Shown piece by piece: positions 18,058 to 27,519 of a DNA stretch of 64,000 bases (the first letter of the stretch is position 1; each line of letters starts with the position of its first letter). The notes beneath the pieces are model-generated. The model did no database searches. It was not told the origin of the DNA and saw only the letters and a list, made by a program, of their open reading frames with translations. This stretch comes from Rhodanobacter glycinis. Its GTDB lineage: Bacteria; Pseudomonadota; Gammaproteobacteria; Xanthomonadales; Rhodanobacteraceae. The translations under genes were made by a program, and so were the position numbers. The stretch spans positions 1 through 64,000 of the forward strand of contig NZ_RCZB01000006.1 of NCBI RefSeq assembly GCF_006438785.1. Reading direction: 5' to 3'.

Positions 18058-18618
18058 TCAGGCTGCTTCGCGGCCGTCACGTGGCCCGGTCGGCGGCGTT
18101 TCCGCGGTATCCCGCGGCGGCAGCGTGCCGAGTTCGACGCTGCACAGGTTCTCCACCAAGGGCGCGAAGTGGCGCAGGGCCCGCTCGTAAACCTGTCGTT
18201 TGAAGTTGACCACGTGCGCGGCCGGGTACCAGAAATCGACCCAGCGCCACAGATCGAACTCCGGCTTGTCGCATGCGTCCAGCTTCAGCGCATCCTCGCC
18301 GCCAACCAGTTTGAGCAGGAACCACACCTGCTTCTGGCCGATGCAGGTAGGGCGCTGATGATGCCGCACATAGCGGTTGGGCAGGCGGTAGCGCAGCCAG
18401 CCATGAGTTGCGCTGATGACTTCCACGTGATGCGCTGCCAACCCGGTTTCTTCTTCCAGCTCGCGGTACATGGCTTCCAGCGGGGTTTCGTCCGAGCGCA
18501 TGCCGCCCTGCGGGAACTGCCAGCCATCACGATTGATCCGGCGCGCCCAGAACAGCTGGCCGGCTGCATTCAGCAGCACGATGCCTACATTCGGACGATA
18601 GCCATCAACATCAATCAT
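18058..18618 (-). CDS. rppH: RNA pyrophosphohydrolase
   Basis: A 186-residue Nudix hydrolase that removes pyrophosphate from the 5' end of triphosphorylated mRNA to trigger decay. It has the family start MIDVDGYRPNVGIVL, the FWARRINRDGWQFPQGGM segment and a complete Nudix box (GGMRSDETPLEAMYRE, LEEETGL). The C-terminal TPPTGPRDGREAA tail is a disordered extension. It lies upstream of, and on the same strand as, the bfd/bfr pair, but the Fur site separates it from bfd. Divergent from tRNA-Met. Confidence 0.95.
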   Translation of the reverse strand: MIDVDGYRPNVGIVLLNAAGQLFWARRINRDGWQFPQGGMRSDETPLEAMYRELEEETGLAAHHVEVISATHGWLRYRLPNRYVRHHQRPTCIGQKQVWFLLKLVGGEDALKLDACDKPEFDLWRWVDFWYPAAHVVNFKRQVYERALRHFAPLVENLCSVELGTLPPRDTAETPPTGPRDGREAA

Positions 18619-18720
18619 GTAGCCTCCTGGAGTCGTGCGGCGCGGTTATGCCGCGCAAGACCGCACCCAGTCCTGCAGTCGATTCAACCACAGCGCGCGA
18701 AGCAGCGGCAAGCGGCAGAC

Positions 18721-18749
18721 TTGAACCAACCCGGCTACGCGACTACACT
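18721..18749 (+). promoter_or_regulatory. sigma-70-type promoter of the tRNA-Met gene
   Basis: TTGAAC (18721-18726) and TACACT (18744-18749) are separated by exactly 17 bases. A GC-rich discriminator follows (GCCGCGCCCC), as is usual for stable-RNA promoters under stringent control. The implied start of transcription is about 40 bases before the mature tRNA. Confidence 0.55.
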
Positions 18750-18798
18750 GCCGCGCCCCGCCCGTATCGTTCTGATCCGGCATGGCGGGTTTCCTCAA

Positions 18799-18875
18799 GG
18801 CTATGTAGCTCAGCTGGTTAGAGCACAGCACTCATAATGCTGGGGTCGGTGGTTCGAGTCCACCCATAGCCACCA
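18799..18875 (+). tRNA. tRNA-Met (CAU), elongator type
   Basis: A 77-base cloverleaf. The acceptor arm GGCTATG (18799-18805) pairs with CATAGCC (18865-18871), with a discriminator A and encoded CCA (18873-18875). The D arm is AGCTCAGCTGGTTAGAGC. The anticodon arm is CAGCA-CTCATAA-TGCTG with anticodon CAT at 18833-18835. The T arm includes GGTTCGAGTCC. The G1-C72 pair indicates an elongator rather than an initiator tRNA. A CAU anticodon could also be an isoleucine tRNA modified to lysidine; the body looks like tRNA-Met. A short hairpin with T5 (18878-18894) may end the transcript. Confidence 0.93.
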
Positions 18876-18930
18876 AACGCGTCGTGCGTGTTTTTGCCGC
18901 CGGCTCATCAATTGCACGCAGGCGTCCGCC

Positions 18931-19293
18931 ATGCATATTTTCAAGGTTTTTCAGCTGGAGGCAGCTCATCGGCTGCCCCACGTGCCGGCCGGACACAAGT
19001 GCGCGCGGCTGCACGGGCATTCGTTCCGCATCGAGATCCATGTGACGGGCGAGCCTGATCCGCAGCTGGGCTGGGTGATGGACTTTGCCGATCTGAAGAC
19101 GGCGTTCGCGCCGTTGTACGACCAGCTTGACCACCACTACCTCAATGACATCGAAGGGCTGGAGAATCCGACCAGCGAGATGCTGGCGCGCTGGATCTGG
19201 CAACGGTTGTTGCCGCGCTTGCCGGGGTTGGACAAGGTGGTCGTGTATGAGACCTGTACGTCGGGAGCCAGCTGCAGTCGAGACAGTTTTTGA
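18931..19293 (+). CDS. queD: 6-carboxy-5,6,7,8-tetrahydropterin synthase
   Basis: A 120-residue T-fold enzyme that converts 7,8-dihydroneopterin triphosphate to 6-carboxytetrahydropterin, the second step of queuosine/7-deazaguanine synthesis. The zinc ligands are H13, H28 and H30, the catalytic C24 is in CARLHGH, and H68/H69 and E107 (YETCTSGA) complete the active site. The bacterial QueD pattern CxxxHGH separates it from mammalian PTPS. Other queuosine genes are not in the window. It follows tRNA-Met on the same strand. Confidence 0.93.
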   Translation: MHIFKVFQLEAAHRLPHVPAGHKCARLHGHSFRIEIHVTGEPDPQLGWVMDFADLKTAFAPLYDQLDHHYLNDIEGLENPTSEMLARWIWQRLLPRLPGLDKVVVYETCTSGASCSRDSF

Positions 19294-19443
19294 CGCGACG
19301 CGATATTTTTCAAATTGTCATAAATAACCGTTTTACATGAATTTTTTCTTAACGTCGCTGCCCAAGCCGAAAAATATATTGCACTGCACAAAATTTGCTG
19401 CTAGAGTTCATCCCACTACCCAATCCTCAGTGAGGACAAGATC

Positions 19444-19833
19444 ATGACCCAGCAGCTCAACAACCAGCTTTTCGCTTTCACCAAGCAGTTCACCGACAGC
19501 GCCTTCAAGGCACAGTCGCTGGCCCTGAAGGGTCTGGAGACGGTCGCCGAGTTGCAGCTCAAGGCGCTCGAGGAGCAGTCCAAGATCTCCGCCGAGTTCG
19601 TTGCCGAGGCGATGGAAACGCGCGACGTGAACGGCCTGCGCAGCCTGTGGGAAAAGGGCACCAGCCTGAGCCGCGACAACGCCGAGCGTTCGGTGGCTGT
19701 CTCGCAGGAGATCCTCGCGATCACCCAGAAGACCGCCGAGTCGCTGAATGCGCTCGTGCAGGAACAGCGTCAGGCTGCCAACGACGCCGTCACTGCGCCG
19801 GTTGTCGCTGCCGCCAAGAAGGCTGCCAAGTAA
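19444..19833 (+). CDS. phasin family protein
   Basis: A 129-residue, almost wholly helical, amphipathic protein of the phasin family (FAFTKQFTDSAFKAQSLALK; later ALEEQSKISAEFVAEAMETR) with an Ala/Lys-rich C-terminus. Phasins coat polyhydroxyalkanoate granules. In Xanthomonadales they also occur without PHA synthase nearby and may act as chaperone-like or membrane-associated proteins. No phaC, phaR or phaZ lies in the window. AGGACAAG just before ATG 19444 is the ribosome-binding site. The upstream 150 bases are AT-rich (including TATATT at 19375), suggesting a strong promoter. A long UUCG-loop terminator follows. Confidence 0.85.
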   Translation: MTQQLNNQLFAFTKQFTDSAFKAQSLALKGLETVAELQLKALEEQSKISAEFVAEAMETRDVNGLRSLWEKGTSLSRDNAERSVAVSQEILAITQKTAESLNALVQEQRQAANDAVTAPVVAAAKKAAK

Positions 19834-19865
19834 TACAGCGGGATCATCGCGGCGTCTGCCGCGAC

Positions 19866-19899
19866 AAGCAGGGCCGGACATTCGTGTTCGGCCTTGTTT
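19866..19899 (+). terminator. rho-independent terminator after the phasin gene
   Basis: A 15-base-pair stem, with G-T wobbles, is closed by a TTCG tetraloop (19881-19884) and ends in a T-rich 3' arm (CGGCCTTGTTT). No gene was recognised between here and the atp promoter. Confidence 0.8.
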
Positions 19900-20003
19900 G
19901 CATGCGCACCCACAAAAACGTGCGATCACGGCGTTGAGGGTTTCGAAGCCAGCGCCAGCTTGCATTTTTGGGCGAAGGGGCAGGATGTCGCAGGCCGCAC
20001 AGC

Positions 20004-20033
20004 TTGTCGCTGCATTCGCCGCACTGATATACT
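20004..20033 (+). promoter_or_regulatory. sigma-70-type promoter of the atp operon
   Basis: TTGTCG (20004-20009) and TATACT (20028-20033) are separated by 18 bases, placed 68 bases upstream of the atpI GTG start, with no other gene between. It matches the consensus at 4/6 and 5/6 positions. Confidence 0.55.
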
Positions 20034-20101
20034 TTTGCGGATTGGATCGTGGCCCGTAGCTGTATCGGTGCCGCCTGGTGTAAACCGCGCGGAGACGTTA
20101 C

Positions 20102-20467
20102 GTGCTCAATAGTCTTGCCTCTGGTCGACGTCTCGCCTTGCGCATCATGCTGCTGCAGCTTGCTGTGGCCATGTTGGCTGGCCTTGCTTTCCTGGTGCTG
20201 GGGCGCCGCGAAGCGATGTCGGCTGCTGCAGGTGCGGTGATCGTGGCGCTGGGTACCGCGCTGTTGTCGGCGCGCTTCTTCAGCGGGCTCAGCGGGGCTG
20301 GCATGGCGTTGAGCCGCTTGCTGACGGGCATGATCCTGAAATGGATCGTGATCGTCGGGGGGCTGATCATGATCCTGTTTCAATTCAAGTTGCCGCCACT
20401 GGCCGCCATCACGGGGTTGGTGGCTGCCTACGCGGTTTATCTGCTGGCGTTCAGATTCAAGGGTTGA
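20102..20467 (+). CDS. atpI: F0F1 ATP synthase assembly protein AtpI (subunit I)
   Basis: A 121-residue protein with four hydrophobic segments, at the usual first place in the atp operon. AtpI helps assemble the c-ring and is not part of the mature enzyme. It starts with GTG at 20102; no in-frame ATG matches the family start. It is separated from atpB by 3 bases. Confidence 0.9.
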   Translation: MLNSLASGRRLALRIMLLQLAVAMLAGLAFLVLGRREAMSAAAGAVIVALGTALLSARFFSGLSGAGMALSRLLTGMILKWIVIVGGLIMILFQFKLPPLAAITGLVAAYAVYLLAFRFKG

Positions 20468-20470
20468 GAC

Positions 20471-21289
20471 ATGGCAAGCGAGCCACAAGGCGGACTCACC
20501 GAATACATCCAGCACCATCTCACCCATCTCACGCCGCATGCGAGCAAGAGTGGTTTCTGGGCGGTGCACATCGACTCGATCACCATATCGCTGGTGCTGG
20601 GCGTACTGTTCTGCCTGCTGTTCTGGCTGAAGGCGCGCAAGGCGACGGCGGGCGTGCCGGGTCGCGGTCAGGCGTTCGTGGAAATCGTGCTGGAATTCGT
20701 CGATGGTCAGGTCAAGGACGTGTTCCATGGCGACCGGCGCATCCTCGGGCCGCTGGCGCTGACCGTATTTCTCTGGGTCTTCCTGATGAATGCGATGGAT
20801 CTGCTGCCGGTCGACCTGCTGCCGTGGATCACCGAGAAATTCGGCGTCGGCCATTTCCGCGCCGTGCCGACCGCCGACATCAACATGACGTTCGCGATGT
20901 CGCTGACGGTGTTCGTGTTGATCATCTTCTACAGCTTCAAGGCCAAGGGCTTTGGCGGCTACATGCATGAGTTGTTCACCGCGCCGTTCGGCGCGCATCC
21001 GGCGCTGTGGATTCCGAACTTCCTGCTCAACGTGGTCGAGCTGCTGTCCAAGCCGGTCAGCCTGGCGATGCGATTGTTCGGCAACATGTATGCCGGCGAG
21101 CTGGTCTTCATGCTGATCGCTGGTTTGTTCAGCGCTGGCGCTGGCCTGGCAGGCTGGGCGCTGTATGGCGCGGGCATCATCGGCTACACAGTGTGGGGCA
21201 TCTTCCACATCCTGATCATCGGTATCCAGGCTTTCATTTTCATGGTGCTGACGATCGTGTACATCTCGATGGCGCACGATCATCACTGA
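20471..21289 (+). CDS. atpB: F0F1 ATP synthase subunit a
   Basis: A 272-residue polytopic F0 subunit forming the proton half-channels beside the c-ring. The essential arginine is in the KPVSLAMRLFGNMYAGELVF segment, and the GVGHFRAVPTADINMTFAMS region is also typical. Length is normal for gammaproteobacteria. It begins 3 bases after atpI. A 69-base T-rich gap separates it from atpE. Confidence 0.97.
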   Translation: MASEPQGGLTEYIQHHLTHLTPHASKSGFWAVHIDSITISLVLGVLFCLLFWLKARKATAGVPGRGQAFVEIVLEFVDGQVKDVFHGDRRILGPLALTVFLWVFLMNAMDLLPVDLLPWITEKFGVGHFRAVPTADINMTFAMSLTVFVLIIFYSFKAKGFGGYMHELFTAPFGAHPALWIPNFLLNVVELLSKPVSLAMRLFGNMYAGELVFMLIAGLFSAGAGLAGWALYGAGIIGYTVWGIFHILIIGIQAFIFMVLTIVYISMAHDHH

Positions 21290-21358
21290 TTTCTGTTTTT
21301 CGAATCATCCGCTTCAACCATTTTGATCTTTCAAGTTTCAATTTCTCAGGAGACCGTC
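21290..21358 (+). promoter_or_regulatory. T-rich unstructured leader of atpE (putative translational enhancer)
   Basis: The atpB-atpE gap is strikingly AT-rich for this genome (TTTCTGTTTTTCGAATC..., TTTTGATCTTTC, AAGTTTCAATTTCTCAGG) and shows no hairpin. It ends in the CAGGAG ribosome-binding site 7 bases before GTG 21359. In E. coli a U-rich stretch at the same place raises translation of subunit c; an equivalent role here is inferred. Confidence 0.45.
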
Positions 21359-21658
21359 GTGGAACTCATCGCTCACATTGCTCAAGTGCAGTCCTTCACC
21401 GCCATCGCGCTGGGTCTGATCATCGGCCTCGGTGCCCTCGGTGCCTGTATCGGTATCGGCGTCATGGGTTCCAAGTTCCTCGAAGCCGCTGCCCGTCAGC
21501 CGGAGCTGGTGCCGCTGCTGCAGGGCCGCATGTTCCTGCTGGCCGGCCTGATCGACGCAGCGTTCCTGATCGGCGTGGCGCTGGCGATGTACTTCGCCGT
21601 GGCCAACCCGCTGCTGTCGAACGTGATGAATGCCGCTACGGCTGCCGCTGGTCATTGA
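21359..21658 (+). CDS. atpE: F0F1 ATP synthase subunit c
   Basis: A 99-residue hairpin of two transmembrane helices that oligomerises into the proton-driven rotor ring. The polar loop ARQPE and the proton-carrying D66 in AGLIDAAF are present; the aspartate fits an H+-type ring, and the residues that make Na+ rings are absent. GTG 21359 is the start because CAGGAG lies 7 bases upstream and the family N-terminus begins there; an in-frame ATG at 21323 has no such signal. Confidence 0.97.
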   Translation: MELIAHIAQVQSFTAIALGLIIGLGALGACIGIGVMGSKFLEAAARQPELVPLLQGRMFLLAGLIDAAFLIGVALAMYFAVANPLLSNVMNAATAAAGH

Positions 21659-21669
21659 TTTGCCATACC

Positions 21670-21693
21670 GCGGCGTCGCTTCGGCGGCGCCGC
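21670..21693 (+). other. atpE-atpF intercistronic hairpin (UUCG loop)
   Basis: GCGGCGTCGC-TTCG-GCGGCGCCGC: a 10 bp stem with one T-G wobble and a TTCG tetraloop, 12 bases after the atpE stop. Without a T run, it is more likely an mRNA-stabilising or processing element than a terminator. Confidence 0.7.
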
Positions 21694-21705
21694 ACTCCCG
21701 CAACG

Positions 21706-21721
21706 ACGCTTCGGCGTTTTT
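21706..21721 (+). terminator. weak attenuator-like hairpin between atpE and atpF
   Basis: ACGC-TTCG-GCGT (4 bp stem with TTCG loop) runs into T5 (21717-21721). It is short, so at most partial termination is expected. It would lower the downstream genes relative to subunit c. Confidence 0.45.
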
Positions 21722-21756
21722 GCTCGTAATACACCGTATTTACAGGTAACGCAGCG

Positions 21757-22227
21757 ATGGATTTCAACGCGACCTTGATTGGCGAAATGATTTCGTTCGC
21801 CATCCTGATCTGGTTCTGCGTCCACTTCATTTGGCCGCATATCAACAAGGCAATTGAAGAACGGCAGATCAAGATTGCCGAAGGTCTCAATGCCGCCGAG
21901 CGTGCGCACGCCGAGCTGAAGGACGCCGACCACAAGGTCGCGGCCGAGATCAAGGTGGCCCGTCAGCAGGCTTCCGAGATCATCGACAAGGCCCAGCAGC
22001 AGGCCAATCAGATCATCGAGAAGGCGCGCGGCGAAGCCGTCGTCGAGATCAACCGTCTGAAGGCAAGCGCGCAGGACGACATCGCGTCGATGGCCCAACG
22101 TGCCCGTGACCAGCTGCGTGAGCAGGTTGGCGCGTTGGCGGTGCAAGGTGCCAGCAAGATCGTGCAGCGCGAAGTCGATGCGTCGACGCACAAGGCCTTG
22201 CTCGACCAGCTCGCGGCCGAGATCTGA
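21757..22227 (+). CDS. atpF: F0F1 ATP synthase subunit b
   Basis: A 156-residue peripheral-stalk subunit: one N-terminal transmembrane helix (about 5-25, MISFAILIWFCVHFIWPHI) followed by a long charged coiled coil (about 40-140) with repeated Ala/Lys/Glu patterns. Length is the same as in E. coli. Its stop lies 3 bases before atpH. Confidence 0.97.
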   Translation: MDFNATLIGEMISFAILIWFCVHFIWPHINKAIEERQIKIAEGLNAAERAHAELKDADHKVAAEIKVARQQASEIIDKAQQQANQIIEKARGEAVVEINRLKASAQDDIASMAQRARDQLREQVGALAVQGASKIVQREVDASTHKALLDQLAAEI

Positions 22228-22230
22228 TCA

Positions 22231-22764
22231 ATGGCCCAGGCAATCACCCTAGCTCGCCCGTACGCGCGCGCCGCCTTCGAAGTGGCTCATGCGGCCGGCT
22301 CGCTGGCCGCATGGTCGCAGGCGCTGGCTTTTGCCGCCGAGGTCGCGAAGGATCCGCGCGTGGCCGGCCTCGGCAACGACCCGCGGGTGCTCCCGGCTCA
22401 GCTGGTGGCGCTGCATCTGCCGACCGATGTCGCCGCCGATGCGCCGTTCGCGCAGTTCCTCGCCGAGATGGCCGAGCAGCGCCGCATGGCACTGCTGCCG
22501 GAAGTGGCCGATCTGTACGAGGCGTTCAAGCGTGAGTCCGAGTCGCAGCTGCTGGTCAAGGTGACCAGCGCGATGGCCCTGGACGCGGCGCAGGCCGAGC
22601 AGCTCAAGGTGTCGCTGAAACGCCGCTTCAAGCGCGAGATCGAACTGGAAACCAAGGTCGATGCCTCGCTGCTGGCTGGCGTGGTGATCGATACCGGCGA
22701 GCAGGTGATCGACGGCTCCGCCCGCGGACGTCTTGCGCAGCTGGCCAGCGCGCTTTCGCACTGA
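22231..22764 (+). CDS. atpH: F0F1 ATP synthase subunit delta
   Basis: A 177-residue subunit that joins the peripheral stalk to the top of F1. It has the family N-terminus (TLARPYARAAFEVAHAAGSL) and the C-terminal signature region GVVIDTGEQVIDGSARGRL. It starts 3 bases after atpF. Confidence 0.97.
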   Translation: MAQAITLARPYARAAFEVAHAAGSLAAWSQALAFAAEVAKDPRVAGLGNDPRVLPAQLVALHLPTDVAADAPFAQFLAEMAEQRRMALLPEVADLYEAFKRESESQLLVKVTSAMALDAAQAEQLKVSLKRRFKREIELETKVDASLLAGVVIDTGEQVIDGSARGRLAQLASALSH

Positions 22765-22787
22765 TCCAAAGAATCAAAACCTATCGG

Positions 22788-22805
22788 GTGCCGCTGATGC
22801 GGCGC
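22788..22805 (+). other. atpH-atpA intercistronic hairpin
   Basis: GTGCCGC-TGAT-GCGGCGC: a 7 bp stem including one T-G wobble, in the 61-base gap before the atpA ribosome-binding site (CAGGAAAA). Confidence 0.55.
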
Positions 22806-22825
22806 GAATCCCAGGAAAACTTGCC

Positions 22826-24376
<1,551 letters not shown>

Positions 24377-24411
24377 TACCGGCTGCAGTAAATCGGTAAA
24401 GCAGGCGAATC

Positions 24412-24437
24412 GGAAGGGCGGACAGCGTCCCCCTTCC
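24412..24437 (+). other. atpA-atpG intercistronic hairpin
   Basis: GGAAGGG-C-GGAC, loop AGC, GTCC-CCCTTCC: an 11 bp stem with a single bulged C, in the 90-base gap between atpA and atpG. It has no T run, so it is not a classical terminator. Confidence 0.7.
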
Positions 24438-24466
24438 CACCAGCGAGCATAACGAGCGGATAAAGC

Positions 24467-25384
24467 ATGGCCAGCGGACGCGAAATCAAAACCAAGATCA
24501 AGAGCACGCAGAACATGCGCAAGGTCACGCGCGCGCTCGAAATGGTCTCTGCGGCAAAGATCCGTCGTGCGCAGGACATGATGAAGGCCTCGCGTCCGTA
24601 TGCCCGTTCGATGCGCAAGGTGATCGCGCACGTGGCCCAGGCCAGCACCGATTTCAGCCATCCGTTCCTGACCCAGCGCGACAACGTGGCGCGGGTCGGC
24701 TACATCGTGGTGTCGACCGATCGCGGCCTGTGCGGCGGCCTCAACTCCAACCTGTTCCGTCGTCTGCTGCCGGCGATCGCCGAGTGGCATCGGCAGGGCG
24801 TGCAGGTGGACGTGGTGGCGATCGGCCAGAAGGCGATTTCGTTCTTCCGCCGGCTCAAGGACATCAACCTGATCGGCAGCGTCAGCCATCTCGGCGAAAA
24901 GCCCAAGCTCGAACAGCTGGTCGGGGTGATCAAGGTGATGATGGACGCCTATACGTCCAACGGCCTGGATCGCGTATTCCTCGCCTACAACGACTTCGTC
25001 AACACCATGACGCAGAAGCCGACGATCGACGCGCTGCTGCCGCTGCCGCTGGTGGCGTCGGAAATGGAAGCGCATCAGGCAGCAGGCGAGTCGGCGTATG
25101 CCGGCGTCAAGCTGGAAGCGAGCCACGACTGGGACTACATCTACGAGCCGGATGCACAGGCGGTGCTTGAGCACGTGCTGGGTCGTTACATCGAGTCGGT
25201 GGTGTATCAGGCGTCGCTGGAGAACCTGGCCAGCGAGCACGCTGCGCGGATGGTGGCGATGAAGAGCGCGTCGGACAACGCGAACAAGGTGATTGGCGAG
25301 TTGACGTTGATCTACAACAAGGCGCGTCAGGCAGCGATCACCCAGGAAATCTCGGAAATCGTCGGCGGTGCTGCGGCTGTATAA
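24467..25384 (+). CDS. atpG: F0F1 ATP synthase subunit gamma
   Basis: A 305-residue central rotor shaft. It has the N-terminal helix MASGREIKTKIKSTQNMRKV and the C-terminal helix with ITQEISEIVGGA, which together form the coiled coil inside the alpha3beta3 ring. The middle Rossmann-like domain contains STDRGLCGGLN. It is slightly longer than the E. coli subunit (about 287). Confidence 0.97.
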   Translation: MASGREIKTKIKSTQNMRKVTRALEMVSAAKIRRAQDMMKASRPYARSMRKVIAHVAQASTDFSHPFLTQRDNVARVGYIVVSTDRGLCGGLNSNLFRRLLPAIAEWHRQGVQVDVVAIGQKAISFFRRLKDINLIGSVSHLGEKPKLEQLVGVIKVMMDAYTSNGLDRVFLAYNDFVNTMTQKPTIDALLPLPLVASEMEAHQAAGESAYAGVKLEASHDWDYIYEPDAQAVLEHVLGRYIESVVYQASLENLASEHAARMVAMKSASDNANKVIGELTLIYNKARQAAITQEISEIVGGAAAV

Positions 25385-25420
25385 GTGCAATCGTCCCTGA
25401 TCGCAGGGCAAGATCAAAAA

Positions 25421-25438
25421 GCGGCCATCCGTGGCCGC
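25421..25438. terminator. atpG-atpD intercistronic hairpin; terminator-like only on the minus strand
   Basis: GCGGCCA-TCCG-TGGCCGC is a perfect 7 bp hairpin preceded by A5 (25416-25420). Read on the minus strand it becomes a hairpin followed by T5, i.e. a textbook rho-independent terminator against antisense transcription. On the plus strand it lacks a T run. Confidence 0.6.
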
Positions 25439-25450
25439 ACTCTCAATAAG

Positions 25451-25471
25451 AGCGACGCTTCAAGCGGCGCT
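25451..25471 (+). other. second atpG-atpD intercistronic hairpin
   Basis: AGCGACGCTT and AAGCGGCGCT pair with one mismatch around a tiny loop, 35 bases before the atpD start. It may affect mRNA processing or stability. Confidence 0.5.
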
Positions 25472-25506
25472 TAGACAGAACCTTAAAGATCCATCCGGAG
25501 CATTCC

Positions 25507-26919
25507 ATGAGCCAGGGCAAAGTTGTTCAGATCATCGGCGCGGTCATCGACGTCGAGTTTCCGCGCGATCAGGTACCGCAGGTGTACGACGCACTGAAGA
25601 TCGACGGCACCGAGATCACGCTGGAAGTGCAGCAGGTGCTGGGCGACGGCATCGTGCGCACGATCGCGCTCGGTTCCACCGACGGTTTGCGCCGCAACCT
25701 GATCGCCCGCAACACCGGCGAGGGCATCAAGGTGCCGGTCGGCAAGGCCACGCTCGGCCGTATCATGGACGTGCTCGGCAACCCGATCGACGAAGCCGGC
25801 CCGATCGGCGAGCAGGATCGCTGGGTGATCCATCGCGAGGCGCCGAGCTACGACGACCAGGCGGCCGCGAACGATCTGCTGGAAACCGGCATCAAGGTGA
25901 TCGACCTGATGTGCCCGTTCGCCAAGGGCGGCAAGGTCGGCCTGTTCGGCGGCGCCGGCGTGGGCAAGACCGTCAACATGATGGAATTGATCAACAACAT
26001 CGCCAAGGCGCACGAAGGCCTGTCCGTGTTCGCCGGCGTGGGCGAGCGTACCCGCGAGGGCAACGACTTCTACCACGAGATGAAAGACTCCAACGTGCTC
26101 GACAAGGTCGCGATGGTGTACGGCCAGATGAACGAGCCGCCGGGCAACCGTCTGCGCGTGGCGTTGACCGGCCTGACCATGGCCGAGTACTTCCGCGACG
26201 AGAAGGACGCTTCCGGCAAGGGTCGTGACGTGCTGTTCTTCGTCGACAACATCTACCGTTACACGCTGGCCGGTACCGAAGTGTCCGCGCTGCTCGGCCG
26301 CATGCCGTCGGCGGTGGGTTACCAGCCGACGCTGGCCGAGGAAATGGGCGTGCTGCAGGAGCGCATTACCTCGACCAAGACCGGCTCGATCACCTCGATC
26401 CAGGCTGTCTACGTGCCCGCGGATGACCTTACCGATCCGTCGCCGGCCACCACCTTCGCCCACTTGGATGCGACCGTGGTGCTGAGCCGCAACATCGCGT
26501 CGCTGGGTATCTACCCGGCGGTGGATCCGCTGGATTCCACCAGCCGTCAGCTGGACCCGAACGTGATCGGCGTGGAGCACTACGACGTCGCCCGCCGCGT
26601 GCAGGGCACGCTGCAGCGCTACAAGGAGCTGAAGGACATCATCGCGATCCTCGGCATGGACGAGCTGTCCGAAGAAGACAAGCAGGCCGTGTCGCGCGCG
26701 CGCAAGATCGAGCGCTTCTTCTCGCAGCCGTTCCACGTGGCCGAAGTGTTCACCGGTTCGCCGGGCAAGTACGTGCCGCTGAAGGAAACCATCCGCGGCT
26801 TCAAGATGATCGTCGACGGCGACGTCGACCATCTGCCGGAGCAGGCGTTCTACATGGTTGGCGGCATCGACGAGGCGGTCAAGAAGGCCGAAGACATGGG
26901 CGCCAAGAAGGCCGCCTGA
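25507..26919 (+). CDS. atpD: F0F1 ATP synthase subunit beta
   Basis: A 470-residue catalytic F1 subunit. P-loop GGAGVGKT, then the catalytic glutamate in GVGERTREGNDF and the Walker B region DVLFFVDNIYRYT. The consensus PAVDPLDSTSR follows. The sequence is complete and typical. Note DNIYRYT where most relatives have DNIYRFT/DNIFRFT; this change is conservative. Confidence 0.98.
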   Translation: MSQGKVVQIIGAVIDVEFPRDQVPQVYDALKIDGTEITLEVQQVLGDGIVRTIALGSTDGLRRNLIARNTGEGIKVPVGKATLGRIMDVLGNPIDEAGPIGEQDRWVIHREAPSYDDQAAANDLLETGIKVIDLMCPFAKGGKVGLFGGAGVGKTVNMMELINNIAKAHEGLSVFAGVGERTREGNDFYHEMKDSNVLDKVAMVYGQMNEPPGNRLRVALTGLTMAEYFRDEKDASGKGRDVLFFVDNIYRYTLAGTEVSALLGRMPSAVGYQPTLAEEMGVLQERITSTKTGSITSIQAVYVPADDLTDPSPATTFAHLDATVVLSRNIASLGIYPAVDPLDSTSRQLDPNVIGVEHYDVARRVQGTLQRYKELKDIIAILGMDELSEEDKQAVSRARKIERFFSQPFHVAEVFTGSPGKYVPLKETIRGFKMIVDGDVDHLPEQAFYMVGGIDEAVKKAEDMGAKKAA

Positions 26920-26926
26920 TCCTCAA

Positions 26927-26947
26927 GGGCGGACCTTCAGTCCGCCC
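26927..26947 (+). other. atpD-atpC intercistronic hairpin
   Basis: GGGCGGAC-CTTCA-GTCCGCCC: a perfect 8 bp stem in the 56-base gap. It has no T run and resembles the other hairpins of the operon. Confidence 0.7.
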
Positions 26948-26975
26948 CGTGTCTTACGCATTCGGAATCTGAGTC

Positions 26976-27404
26976 ATGACCACCCAAACCATTCGCGTCG
27001 ACATCGTCAGTGCCGAAGCCGAGATCTATCACGGCGATGCCGTGATGGTGGTCGCCACCGGCGAGCTGGGCGAGCTGGGCATCACGCCCCGTCATGCCCC
27101 GCTGATCACCCGCCTCAAGCCGGGCCACGTCGACGTGGTGCTGGCCGGTGGTGAGCGCCAGCAGTTCTGGGTTTCCGGCGGCATCCTGGAAGTGCAGCCG
27201 CAGGTGATCACCGTGCTGGCCGACACTGCCGCGCGCGCGTCCGATCTGGACGAGGCGTCCGCGCAGCGCGCCAAGAAGGAAGCCGAAGACGCGCTGGCCA
27301 ACCGCACCGACGCGATGGAAATTGCCGAGGCACAGGCCAAGCTGGTTCAGGCGATGACCCAGCTGCAGGCGCTGGAGCGTCTGCGTAAAAACCTCAAGCA
27401 CTGA
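26976..27404 (+). CDS. atpC: F0F1 ATP synthase subunit epsilon
   Basis: A 142-residue subunit with an N-terminal beta sandwich (RVDIVSAEAEIYHGDAVMVV; GELGELGITPRHAPL) and a C-terminal helical pair that can inhibit ATP hydrolysis. It is the last gene of the operon and is followed by a terminator. Confidence 0.97.
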   Translation: MTTQTIRVDIVSAEAEIYHGDAVMVVATGELGELGITPRHAPLITRLKPGHVDVVLAGGERQQFWVSGGILEVQPQVITVLADTAARASDLDEASAQRAKKEAEDALANRTDAMEIAEAQAKLVQAMTQLQALERLRKNLKH

Positions 27405-27451
27405 GTTTCGCCGGAGTCGGCATTCCCGCGCGAATGCTGAGATAAGCAATG

Positions 27452-27475
27452 AACGCCGGCCTTGTGCCGGCGTTT
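27452..27475 (+). terminator. rho-independent terminator of the atp operon
   Basis: AACGCCGGC pairs with GCCGGCGTT across a short loop and is followed by T5. Confidence 0.9.
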
Positions 27476-27519
27476 TTGCATCGGCACGATTTGGGTCAGG
27501 GCGGGCAGGAACGATCACG

